From the NCBI RefSeq assembly GCF_048771995.1, contig NC_133025.1:3224001-3288000 (forward strand): DNA of 64,000 bases, in the 5' to 3' direction. Within the stretch, counting starts at the first letter, position 1. Each line of letters begins with the position of its first letter. Below the pieces are notes generated by a model. The model was given only the letters and a program-made list of their open reading frames with translations. It was not told the origin of the DNA and ran no database searches. This DNA is from Taeniopygia guttata. Lineage: Eukaryota; Chordata; Aves; Passeriformes; Estrildidae. Below are positions 13,401 through 21,541 of this stretch, in pieces. The translations under genes were made by a program, and so were the position numbers.

Positions 13401-16400
13401 GGTGGGGGAGCAGTGCTGACCCTCGCTGTCACCACAGGAGGAGTGGAAGACTGCCAGCAAGAACAACTCCTTCTTTGAGAGCTTCTGCTCCACGGCCCAG
13501 CACGTGTTTGACGGCAGCAGGGACCGGTGCAGGGTGATGCTGATGGCCTGCAAGAGCCCCTCCCGCCGCTGGGCCGTGCAGGTGGTCCTGCACCGTGAGT
13601 ACAATCCCACCCTCCTGTGCAGGGGACAGGGTGGCACTGCCACTGGGGACACCGGAGCTGGAGGCTCGGCAGAGCCCTCTGGTCTACTAGAGCTTGGCCA
13701 AAGGGATCTGTTCTGCCCCATCCCAGTGGTTTGGGAGAGGCACAACGACCCCAGAAATGAGCTCTGCGCCCCAAGGAATGCACCAGATCCCTCTGCCATG
13801 TTGAGTCAAGGCACTGACCAGTCTCCAGGAGGAAGAATTCCTCCCAGGTGGTTAAAAGTGGGTGCCCAGTTCAAATCCTTCCCCAAAGACCACAGAGGGG
13901 AGCTTCTCTCCCATGTCAGAGCCTTGTTGGGACACCCAGCTCAGCCTGGGTGTGCTCAAACCTTGCTTTAGGATCAGGGTGCCTGGGAGATGGAGACCTC
14001 CTGCTGCCCTAGCATGAGGGGGAGGAAGGCCTGAGCTCCATCTGCTCTTACTCATCATCAGAGCAGAAGCTGGGTGGGTGATCCAGACTCCACATCCAAC
14101 CTCATGGAAGGCACCCAGGCTCTGAGGACTAATCCTTGAGGAGCCAGGTACAGCCCCTCACTGGGCTTGCTCTTAAATCATCCACTGGAGATGGATGGTG
14201 GGGCCTGGGAGCTCTGGGGCTGTCCCACTTCCAGAAGAGATCCTGGCTCTTGGTCTGGCTCCAAAGTACCTACAAGGGTTTGCTTCATCCCCACACATCT
14301 TCATCCACCTCCTCTGGAAATTGGCTCACCCCTCTGGCAAGGGGATGGTGGCAGAACCTGTCTCTTGTCCACACCTTGTGCTCACTGAAGACTTTTTCTT
14401 CCTCCAGTTCCCTTGGACTCTGAAGAAGTCCTCATGAAGCTGAAGGAGAAGAAGGAGAGGTTAGAGGAGGTAAGTGGTCATGGCACAGCTGCCCCAGGGG
14501 TGTCCCCCAGTGGTGGGTGGCACAGGAGCCTGACCTGTCCTTTCTGTGGCAGCTTGGCATCATCAACATCACCTCTGACAAGATGGTGGAGGACATGACC
14601 ATCAACGACGAGTTCAGCACCCCCCTGATCATCACCATCATCACCCTGGCCGGGTCCCTGCTGCTCGTCGCGGCCATCTACGGCTGCCACCAGCGCTTCT
14701 CCCAAAAGAAGGACCAGGTAAGGTGGCAGGAGCGTGGGACAGGTATCCCAAGACCTTTTCCATCCCCAAAGCATCTTCAGGAGATGAGGATCATCAGTGT
14801 TGCTGTCTCTGCTGGTGGAGAGATCCTGGTTTGCCCAGCGGGCACCAACTTGGGTTGTAATTTTGACAAGAAAGGCTTTCTCAGTCCAAAACCCCATTCT
14901 AAAAACAAGCTGTACCTCTCAAAAAATGTATTGAAATACTTTTACAAGCAGTGGAGCTGGGTTGGGTGCCAGGGAGCCCCAGGCTGTGTGCAGGGAAGAA
15001 GGAGGGTGTCAGCAAGAGGAGCATCGACACTGCAGGGCTCAGCCTTTGCAAGAGCTGGGCCAGGGCCAAATTTCAGAGCAGCAGCAGCAGGATTTAAGGA
15101 AGAACCAACAGAAAAAGAGAAAATAATGTGATTTTCATCTCGGGAAGAAATCCTAGGTGATTTTAGTGTAGCATCCACCTGTAAGGACTAGCCATTCCCA
15201 CACCCTGGGGCACCGAGGTTTGCACTGCTGCTGTTCCTGAGGATTTAGCTCTAGGGCAGACAGAAACAGAAAATAATTATGAAATCAGATTATGCAATCA
15301 GGGTAAAATCACCCTCCTGATGAAGAAGCAAACCTACTTCACTCCTACTTCAAATAGCTTTCCCCTGGACCACCTCATCCTTTCTCAGTGATCCCAACCT
15401 CTGCCCCACAGGAAAACAAGGGATAAAGCTTTAAATATTTACAGTGCAAGGTAGGTGAACACAGAAGGGAGGGAAGAGAAAATTAATGCCCTTGTCAGAT
15501 TTGTTTGTACTTAACCAGGCTTGATTTTTTGGGAAGAAATAGGGGAAGAGGCAAGACCTCAATAAATATTTGGCCTGCACTGTGGTCCCCTTGGAGCTTC
15601 CAGGATTTCATCATAATAGCTTCATCAATAAGGCATTTTTAGTGATGGGAATGTGTCCCTAAAATAACTTGGTCAAGAGGAACAGGTACCAGTCCAACTT
15701 GGATGTTCCAGAGGTAAATTCCCACCAGGCACGGGGTAAAATAGCAAAACCAAAGCAAGAGATGCCATTTCTGAAAATCAAACACATTCCTCCTTCCTGG
15801 CTTTGTTTTTGGGTGGTTTCTTTTGTTCTCCTTCTGTTTCGTTTCCAAAATTGACTTGAAAGTTTTTTTTTTTTTTCCTATTTTATTTTTTTTTTCTCCA
15901 ACCCTCCTCACCCCCACCTCCCTCCCTGTCGTTTTATCTTGGAAATACCCAGAACATCCACCCTGATGTCCCCGGGTTTGATGATGGACATGTGGCCCTG
16001 ATCTTTAATGTGAGTTCCAACACAGGGATCGGAGGGGCGGGCGCCGCATCCGTAACACTCCCAGCTCTCACCTCCGGTGCTTGGTAGGGCCCAGTAGCTT
16101 TTAACAGGACTAAAGCCCAGCTTTACAGCCCCTTTCCTCTTGCTGCATGGCTGGAAGGTGCCTTGCCATGGTGGGAGACCAGCAATCCCACATGGAAGCA
16201 GCCCTTGGTTAGATCCCAGGTGTTTCCTCTGCTTTTGAGCATCCCACAGTCCCCACCCTGCCACGGGTGACACGGGGGACTCCCAGCAGTGCCTTTGCAG
16301 CCCCTCTGCCAGCACCAAGCCCTGCAGTTTTGCTTCTCCATCCCTCTCCTTCTCCATGGATTCCCTCCCACGCCTGTCTCCTGACATTTATAGGAGCACT

Positions 16401-17317
16401 GTAATAGAGCAAGCTGTGAATCCAGGCAGATTTTAACAGGGCTCCCAAAAAGGGCTGAGCAAGGACTGCAGTTCCCCACTGAATCCCTCTAGGGAAGGAT
16501 GGGGATGCAGAAGCCCAAGTGGATGCAGAATCAGGATGGGCTGGGGTTCTGCCAAGGGATGAAGGGCTGAGGTGGAGCCTGAAGCACATCACACCAAAGG
16601 ACCAGGGTGATAAAGTGGCTGATTCCATCTTTCCCTGCCTGGTTTCCACTGAGAGCTCCAGAATGAGGAGGGATAATGCTCAAGATCTGGCAGATGGGAG
16701 CTGCCCCTGAGTAAAGGAGAATAATAGTAAAGCACCTAAAAAAGGACAGGGGTGGATAGAAAGGGGAGGGGAAGAGCAGATTTGAGATAGGGAGGCAGGA
16801 GTTGGGATGCAGTGTTGCTCAACCTCTTCCCAAGGTCCTGGGTTGAACAAACTGAAGCTGGCAGCTGCTCCTGGAGGTTTTCCACATGTCTCTGGCTGCT
16901 CTTTCCTTCTTCCCATCATCAGCAGAGTCTCCCTCTTGCCAGCTCCATGCTATCCCCTCGCTGCCCCCTGCCTCAACCTCACCATGGAAGTCTCTGTATG
17001 TAGCTATATAAATCTATATGGGGCAGCTGTCACAGCTGGCTGGGAGGTGACAGCCCTGAGGTGACACTCGCAGCATGGCGAAGGTGTTGTCCAGTGGGGT
17101 TTATGGTTTTCTTTCCTCATAGCAGCGCCTGACCGAGGAGATGCAGACCATGGAGAACGGCTACCACGACAACCCCACGCTGGAGGTGATGGAGACCTCC
17201 TCTGAAATGCAGGAGAAGAAGGTGAACCTCAATGGTGAGCTGGGGGACAGCTGGATCGTTCCTCTGGACACCCTCATGAAGGAGGACCTGGAGGAAGAGG
17301 AGGACACGCATTTATAG
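3671..17317 (+). CDS. PODXL: Podocalyxin, partial (7 coding exons; signal-peptide exon not in window)
   Basis: Podocalyxin is a CD34-family sialomucin of podocytes, endothelium and haematopoietic cells. It is anti-adhesive, helps open the apical lumen, and links to actin through NHERF and ezrin. Seven exons join in frame: 3671-4495, 6533-6684, 7151-7216, 13438-13594, 14408-14469, 14553-14717 and 17123-17317, giving about 540 residues. The order is a Ser/Thr/Pro mucin region (residues 1-275 of the visible chain), a Cys-containing stalk (to about 440), one transmembrane helix (about 445-466), and a 74-residue tail ending in DTHL. The tail is nearly that of mammalian podocalyxin (motifs [20 protein letters not shown] and GDSWIVPLD), which fixes the identity. 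The visible length fits the family (about 560 residues with signal peptide). The exon 1 splice and start codon cannot be seen. MKLN1 follows tail to tail, as in mammals. Confidence 0.96.
4496..6532 (+). other. PODXL: PODXL intron 2 (non-coding)
   Basis: About 2 kb of intron between matching phase-1 exons. No exon-like ORF or clear CR1 copy is seen. It contains an AT-rich stretch at about 5615-5700 and another at 6340-6380. Confidence 0.8.
6533..6684 (+). CDS. PODXL: PODXL exon 3, stalk (phase 1 to 0)
   Basis: The frame reads [19 protein letters not shown] and ends NISSTNE before GTAATG at 6685. Still Ser/Thr/Pro/Gln-rich, it carries one Cys (SCSSG) and an N-glycosylation sequon (NIS). The acceptor at 6532 is chosen because it alone among nearby AGs (6528, 6532, 6537, 6539) matches the phase left by the mucin exon. 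It sits about 20 bp after the pyrimidine tract, so the site is weak and should be checked with RNA. Confidence 0.8.
6822..6885 (-). mobile_element. CR1 3' tail fragment
   Basis: Reverse-oriented tail: GAATTACGGAACTCTTTAGG followed by GTGGAAAGGGCC. Confidence 0.55.
6930..7040 (+). mobile_element. CR1 body fragment
   Basis: It contains CTGAGGGAGCTGGGAGGGCT and CAGCCTGGAGAGAAGGAGGC, the CR1 segment before the 3' tail, and stops after CTGCACAACTCCCAGGAGG. Confidence 0.75.
7151..7216 (+). CDS. PODXL: PODXL exon 4 (66 bp, extracellular Cys domain)
   Basis: A 22-codon exon, phase 0 at both ends, reading [12 protein letters not shown] and ending EPRTC. It starts after a strong TTTCCAG acceptor. The donor is GTAAGT after a final T, so the perfect intron side compensates for the non-G exon end. 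The LIC motif and second Cys correspond to the start of the membrane-proximal cysteine domain of podocalyxins. Confidence 0.85.
8140..8410 (-). mobile_element. CR1 3' fragment
   Basis: Reverse complement of the tail and upstream part: TGTGCCATGGGCAGGGACAC, CTTGGACACTTCCAGGGATC, then AAGAATTTCTTCATAATATC and TTTGTCCTGCCACTCCCTGT. A second tail-like piece follows at about 8367. Confidence 0.85.
10062..10225. repeat. GGAT tetranucleotide microsatellite
   Basis: About 160 bp of GGAT units interrupted by short GAT and GAGG variants, inside PODXL intron 4. It is translatable on both strands only because the unit has no stop codon in those frames. Confidence 0.97.
10862..11036. repeat. Two-copy tandem duplication, period about 92 bp
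   Basis: Copies start at CTCGCATCC (10862 and 10954). Both contain an A-run, GGGTCTT, TTTCCCTCCCCATGGAGTGG and GAAGAAACAGGT. They differ by small indels, mainly in the A-run. Confidence 0.9.
12410..12535 (-). mobile_element. CR1 3' fragment
   Basis: Reverse-oriented: AGAATCATGGAAGGATTTAG, GTTGGAAAAG, then GTCCCCAAGTGCCACACCCA. Confidence 0.75.
12662..12845 (+). mobile_element. CR1 3' fragment
   Basis: It contains GCCCAGAGAAGCTGTGG, GTTGAAGGCCAGGTTGGAGG, TGCCCATGGCAGG and AACCCAAACCACTCCATGAT. Confidence 0.9.
13218..13325 (-). mobile_element. CR1 3' fragment
   Basis: Reverse-oriented: ATCACAGAATCCGTTTGGCT, GATCACCGAGTCCAACCG, then CACCTTGTCCACCAAACCAT. It ends about 110 bp before PODXL exon 5. 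Confidence 0.85.
13438..13594 (+). CDS. PODXL: PODXL exon 5 (membrane-proximal globular domain)
   Basis: A 157-bp exon, phase 0 in and phase 1 out, after CACAG and before GTGAGT. It reads [20 protein letters not shown] and continues with [12 protein letters not shown], so it holds three cysteines and an N-glycosylation sequon (NNS). Its place, phase and cysteine content match the folded juxtamembrane domain of podocalyxin. The local protein sequence is much more diverged than the tail. Confidence 0.9.
13595..14407 (+). other. PODXL: PODXL intron 5 (non-coding)
   Basis: An 813-bp phase-1 intron, GTGAGT to CTCCAG. No repeat or coding feature is recognised. Confidence 0.85.
14408..14469 (+). 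CDS. PODXL: PODXL exon 6 (charged helical segment)
   Basis: A 62-bp exon, phase 1 in and phase 0 out. It encodes a Leu that spans the junction, then [20 protein letters not shown], a Lys/Glu-rich probable amphipathic helix. This corresponds to the charged helix close to the membrane in mammalian podocalyxin. The donor is GTAAGT at 14470. The following intron is only 83 bp. Confidence 0.92.
14553..14717 (+). CDS. PODXL: PODXL exon 7 (transmembrane helix)
   Basis: A 55-codon exon, phase 0 at both ends. It begins [14 protein letters not shown], with an N-glycosylation sequon NIT at 14565. The hydrophobic helix [20 protein letters not shown] lies at about 14622-14681. It is followed by GC and the basic juxtamembrane motif [10 protein letters not shown], which in the family is the ezrin-binding part of the tail. 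Donor GTAAGG at 14718. Confidence 0.97.
14718..17122 (+). other. PODXL: PODXL intron 7 (non-coding)
   Basis: A 2.4-kb phase-0 intron ending in TCATAG at 17122. There is a T-rich run at about 15862-15897. No CR1 copy or coding exon is recognised. Confidence 0.85.
17123..17317 (+). CDS. PODXL: PODXL last coding exon (cytoplasmic tail, PDZ ligand)
   Basis: This exon encodes 64 residues and a TAG stop at 17315-17317. It starts [18 protein letters not shown], contains [13 protein letters not shown], and ends in an acidic run followed by DTHL. DTHL is the class I PDZ ligand that binds NHERF1/2 in podocalyxins. This is the most conserved part of the protein. The acceptor is a NAGNAG (TAGCAG): use of the first AG gives QQRLTEE as in mammals, use of the second drops one Gln. 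Confidence 0.98.
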   Translation, partial: QRLTEEMQTMENGYHDNPTLEVMETSSEMQEKKVNLNGELGDSWIVPLDTLMKEDLEEEEDTHL

Positions 17318-17349
17318 GATGCAGAACTTGATCAAGAGAAAAACAACGA

Positions 17350-17374
17350 CCCCCCCCCCCCCCAAAAAAAAAAA
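17350..17374. repeat. PODXL: C14-A11 homopolymer pair in the PODXL 3' UTR
   Basis: A C14 run directly followed by A11, 33 bp after the stop codon. Its exact length is prone to sequencing error. Confidence 0.9.
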
Positions 17375-17732
17375 CCCATAAACCCTACACATACACAGAC
17401 AGAGCTCCAAAATAAGGCAAAGTTCCCCCCCAAAAGAAAATCCCTGAATGAACTAATCATGGCTCTTTGTGCCTCCACATGGGGTGAAGGATGGAAAAAA
17501 CAAGAGAAGACACCTCTGGGGCACAACACAAGCCACTTTGGTGGCCACATCTGGCCAAGCATCCTCCAACCCCCATCCACCTCCCACGCCAGACCTGACC
17601 AGCCATGGGCAAACAGGGTAGCTTTGCTGCTGAAGAGCTGCCAGCGTCTCCTCCAAGCATGTCCTCTCCCATCCCACATCTGACCACGCCAGCCACATCC
17701 TCCAGCTACCAAATGACTCAAAAATCAAGAGA

Positions 17733-17738
17733 AATAAA
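17733..17738 (+). promoter_or_regulatory. PODXL: Possible proximal PODXL poly(A) signal
   Basis: AATAAA overlapping AAATAAAATAAATAGG about 415 bp after the stop. Use would give a short 3' UTR. No clear GT-rich element is seen just downstream. Confidence 0.3.
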
Positions 17739-19260
17739 ATAAATAGGACGGGAGATGGAGTGCATCTGACAGCAAAGCAGCACCTGGCAATTACAGCTTG
17801 ATAAATCCTCTGGCCCACGCTGTTTAGTCATCACCCTGCCCTCCCTGACACCCAGGTAGTGAATGAAAGAAGCTGGAACAGCCTGTTCCTTTTTAATCCA
17901 GTTTCCAGCCTCTCCCCAGGGCTGAAACGCACAAGAACCCCACGTTGTGCCATAGGCAAATGGATGCATGTGGACCCAGCGGGATGGCAGGGATGCAGCA
18001 GTGCCAAGTGATGCTCAGCCCCCGTGCTAAGGCTGATGAACACATCCTGAACCCACCTGGAGACAGAGAGAGGCGCAGCAGCTTCTTGTTTTACAAGGAT
18101 GAGATGGAGGGAGAGGAAAAGGAGGAATTCCTTGAGTTCATCCCTCTTAGGAAGGGTGTGGAGAGCAAGAGCGATGCCTGGTCGCTAGCCCAGGTGTGAT
18201 GTTGGGGGTTTTGTGGTGCAGGAGCCCAGCTCTGGTGCTGCATTTCCCTCTGGAAGGATCACTTGCCTTCCAGGAATTACACAGCAGCATCTCACAGCCC
18301 TCATCCATCCTCCACAAGACTGTGGGAGACGCACCATGATGGTTCGTGATTTTTGAGGGCACATTTTCCTGCGTGAGCAGCAGAAGAGGTAAAAGAGCAG
18401 CAGAACGTGAGCCAGGGAGCTCAGTGGCATTCAGGTGGCCTTGGTGTTTGTTTCACCCCCTCAAGGTTTAAAAGCTCAGCCTCAAGCTCTTCTTCACAAG
18501 CCACTAAAACAACAGAGACCTGCAAAGCAACTTCCAGCTCAGCAGCGAAGCTGGGACTGAGCTTTGTCCTGCAGCTCTTGGTTTGTCACCCAGGCCTCCC
18601 TTTGCTGAAGCCTTTAAAGGGGAGAAGAAAAAAAAAACATGGCTGGACTGAGGCCATTTGTGGATTTTGACTCCCCACCACAGCTCCTGAATGGCTCTAA
18701 AGGGCTGGGGAGAGTTTCATGCCTTTGCTCTGGTGAAGCAGCTCCGTCCTGGCAGAGGCAGGGACCATCCTCCAGCTGGGGTCCATCCTCCAGCACACGA
18801 GGACCAGAAGGTCACTTGGCTGAGTCCCTCTCCCAAAGTGAGGAGCTGCAGATAAGAGCCATGCCCAAACACGGCCTTTCTCCTCTGCTTGCCACAAACC
18901 CAGGCCCAGTGGGGAGATTTTCCTCTGGGCTCTGCCACCAAGTCAACCCAACTGGGATCTGCTCCCAGGGCTGCCCTGAATGAGGGGAAAAGCAGAGCCA
19001 AGCAATGGGAAGCTTGGAGAAACCCTGGTGGAGTTGGGAGTACTCAGGAAGGAGGGGACTGGGGTGTTTTGCTCAGCCCTAGGACAGGCACTGGCAGAAG
19101 ATACAAGTGGCTCTTCCCCCTTCTGTCCTGCACCGAAGGGCAGAGTCTGAAGTGTTCAAACCTTTCTATTTTTGTATGTAAATATTCCTGCTATTCATTA
19201 GCAATGTATTCTGCACACTTCACTTACCTGTGCACTGCACTATGGGGAAGTAATTTTGGA

Positions 19261-19278
19261 GGGGGGGGGGGGGCGGGG
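19261..19278. repeat. PODXL: G-run (G13-C-G4) in the PODXL 3' UTR
   Basis: A nearly pure G tract of 18 bases with a G-quadruplex-capable make-up. Length is prone to sequencing error. Confidence 0.9.
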
Positions 19279-19285
19279 AATAACA

Positions 19286-19291
19286 AATAAA
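19286..19291 (+). promoter_or_regulatory. PODXL: Possible alternative PODXL poly(A) signal
   Basis: AATAAA in an A-rich tract just after a G-run. The A-rich surroundings could also cause oligo-dT internal priming, so cDNA ends here should be read with care. Confidence 0.25.
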
Positions 19292-20624
19292 ATAAAATGA
19301 AAAAAAAAATTAAAATCTTAAAAAAAAAAAAAAAGCCAGCCTGGTAGGATATAAAAATTTGACGTGAAGCAGAAAAACACCTCTTGCCCAGGTAACTTTG
19401 TGCCACAGCTTTGTCCCTGCTCTGGCAGCATCAAGTTCAGCTCTTTAACACAGCCACAAGTCTCAGAGAAGTGGCCTGAGCATCCACAATTGCTCTGGTG
19501 AGCACTGTGGCCTCCCAGCCCCGGGTCAGCAGGTCCCTGAGCTCACATTTCTGTCCTTCCCAGAAAACAAACACAGTGAGAACACAGGGCAGCAGCGATG
19601 CTGTGGCCACCGGGGCTGAGTTGCCACAAGGACACCCCTGGCAGGGCATCTCCAGGCTTTGGCATGTGCCTAAAGATTCTCCCTTCCCAGCAAAGAGATG
19701 CCAAAGTGCTTTAATGAGTCAGGTCCAAAGACTTTCCAAGAGAATCCTACAGAGGCTTGAGATCAAGTAACCTGAAATCTTTTCAAGCAGAGACCAGTGA
19801 GGATATTAACTGCTCAGCAAGTGCTTATAGTGATTTATATTTGAATAGGAATTGTACATTTATTTATTTTTCCAGACACCATATTTTTAAACCACTAATA
19901 TTTTATAGTAGATGTTCCTTCCCCTATTTAAAAGAACTATTTCCACAGGAAAAGAAAACAGTACTTTTGTTTTTTTTTAATGTTGAGAACATTCTTTTTT
20001 TGGAAAAAAAAAATCAGGTAGGAAATGCAGCAATGAGTATCTTTGGCCTTAACCCTTCCCTTTGTAGACTGTAGCCATAATTGTTAGACCAAAAATAATA
20101 AATAATAATAAAAAAAAAAGATTTACTGAGGCATTTCCTTCCTCCCTGCCCCTCCTCCCTTCCCTGAGCTCCTCTTCTGTCCCCCAAACCAGCTTTAACA
20201 TCCCACACATTGTACAAAGAGATTCCTGCTCTTACCTTTCGGTGGGAAAGCAGCTCAGATGTCCTTGCAAGAGACTTTTCTATTTTCAGATTCAAGAGGA
20301 AACGTGTAAATACTTTTAGGAGCATTTTATCTCCCGCTCACAGTGCCGTGACCCAGCTGATGAGGTGGATACTGTGACTGCTGCCTACAGAAGACACACA
20401 GAAGTCATAATCCATGAGGGACTGGAGAAGGAAAACCTAATTCCCCAGGTGGTTCCCTGTTGAACCTTGCACATATAGCAGAGCTCTTACACAGTGTGTG
20501 TAGCAGCACCTCTCACGGGGACAGGAGTCTGATTTACACTGGAATTTACTGAGGAACTGGATTGTAAGATATTATTCTTGCATTTTCCTACAAATATATT
20601 TTGAGAGCATCATGTATTTCTGTC

Positions 20625-20630
20625 AATAAA
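20625..20630 (+). promoter_or_regulatory. PODXL: Likely main PODXL poly(A) signal
   Basis: AATAAA in the context TCAATAAACATTC, followed within about 25-45 bp by a GT-rich stretch (GTGTCTTTGGATGAGTG). It is the best signal-plus-downstream-element pair after the stop. Confidence 0.65.
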
Positions 20631-20647
20631 CATTCTTATATAAAAGA

Positions 20648-21535
20648 TTCGTGTCTTTGGATGAGTGAGGAGGGGTGGGCAGGTCAGAGGACAAGTTCCA
20701 GGGCCACAACTTCCTGCTCTGGAGAAGCTCCATGGGAAAACACTGGACCAGCTGGGACAAAACCAACCCAGACCTTCAAGGTAGCCAGTCATGGAAAAGC
20801 CTGTATTTTTCCTGTGCAGAAGGAAGTATTATAGTGGTGGAAAAACTATTACATTTAAAAATCAGAGGACTCAGAGGGGTGGGCAGCTGAGGTGATGTGA
20901 GGATACCCCCACCACAGCCTGAGCACTTGTTTGAGCTCTTGGTGCCTTCAGGCTGTCAGAGGAAAAGACAACTCACCCTTATTTCTGCATTTCAGCTTTA
21001 TTTCTGCATTTCAGCCTTATTTATTTCTGCATTACATCCTAACTCACTCTGATCTGCAGCCCCTGCTGGCACTCAGGTCAGGCTGTGGAGGAGGGAATCA
21101 AACCTCACATAAAGCAGGAGAGGCATCACCCAAGGGCAGCAGAGGGGCAGCAGCAGCGTGGGCAGCTCAGTGGCTCCACTGGCCTTCAAGCACCCAAAAT
21201 AAAACATTTTGTTCCAGGTTAAGTTCCTGCTTATGCAAAGGAAAAAAAAAAAAAGAATTTGAAGACAGATATTAAAAATCAGCAGTTTGCCACAGCCTGT
21301 GTTCTAACTCCGTGTTCCTCCCCAGAAAAAGTTCCTGTGAATGTGTGGAATATGCTGGATTTATGGGATACTGACTGATCTCGTCAGTGAGGTCAGGCAA
21401 CAGGGCCAGATGTAACATGCCACTAGTTTCACAATTACTCTACCACTAAAAGACCTTCACAGGCATTTTTCCACTCTCTGAAGTGATGTGAGAACAAACA
21501 GATCTTAAATCAACACCCTTGCTAGCATATACATT
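20648..21535. other. Gap between the convergent PODXL and MKLN1 3' ends
   Basis: About 0.9 kb between the last PODXL poly(A) signal and the most distal candidate MKLN1 signal. It holds an 18-bp triplicate (20978-21032) and an A13 run near 21241. No gene is recognised. Confidence 0.5.
20978..21032. repeat. Short tandem repeat, about 18-bp unit, 3 copies
   Basis: The unit is close to CTTATTTCTGCATTTCAG. Two copies are nearly perfect; the third has a duplicated TTAT and diverges after TTTCTGCAT. Confidence 0.8.
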
Positions 21536-21541
21536 TTTATT
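21536..21541 (-). promoter_or_regulatory. MKLN1: Most distal candidate MKLN1 poly(A) signal
   Basis: Minus-strand AATAAA (TTTATT on +), context TTAATAAAAATG. It lies 8.8 kb after the stop and less than 1 kb from the PODXL end. Confidence 0.35.

Larger units (their letters stand above)
7217..13437 (+). other. PODXL: PODXL intron 4 (6.2 kb, repeat-rich, non-coding)
   Basis: Flanked by phase-0 sites. It contains CR1 copies (about 8140-8410 minus, 12410-12535 minus, 12662-12845 plus, 13218-13325 minus), the GGAT microsatellite at 10062-10225, and a 92-bp tandem duplication at 10862-11036. The GC-rich part at 10500-13400 has several open frames without family resemblance; I treat them as chance. 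Confidence 0.8.
17318..20647 (+). other. PODXL: PODXL 3' UTR
   Basis: About 3.3 kb between the stop codon and the last good poly(A) signal, with no CR1 insertions and no long plausible ORF. It includes a C14-A11 run (17350-17374), a G-run (19261-19278) and A-rich runs (19300-19335, 20104-20119). Long 3' UTRs are known for PODXL; the exact end is inferred. Confidence 0.7.

Noticed and set aside
20978..21032. CRISPR-like short repeats
   Set aside because: Direct tandem units without spacers in a vertebrate genome; simple tandem repeat.
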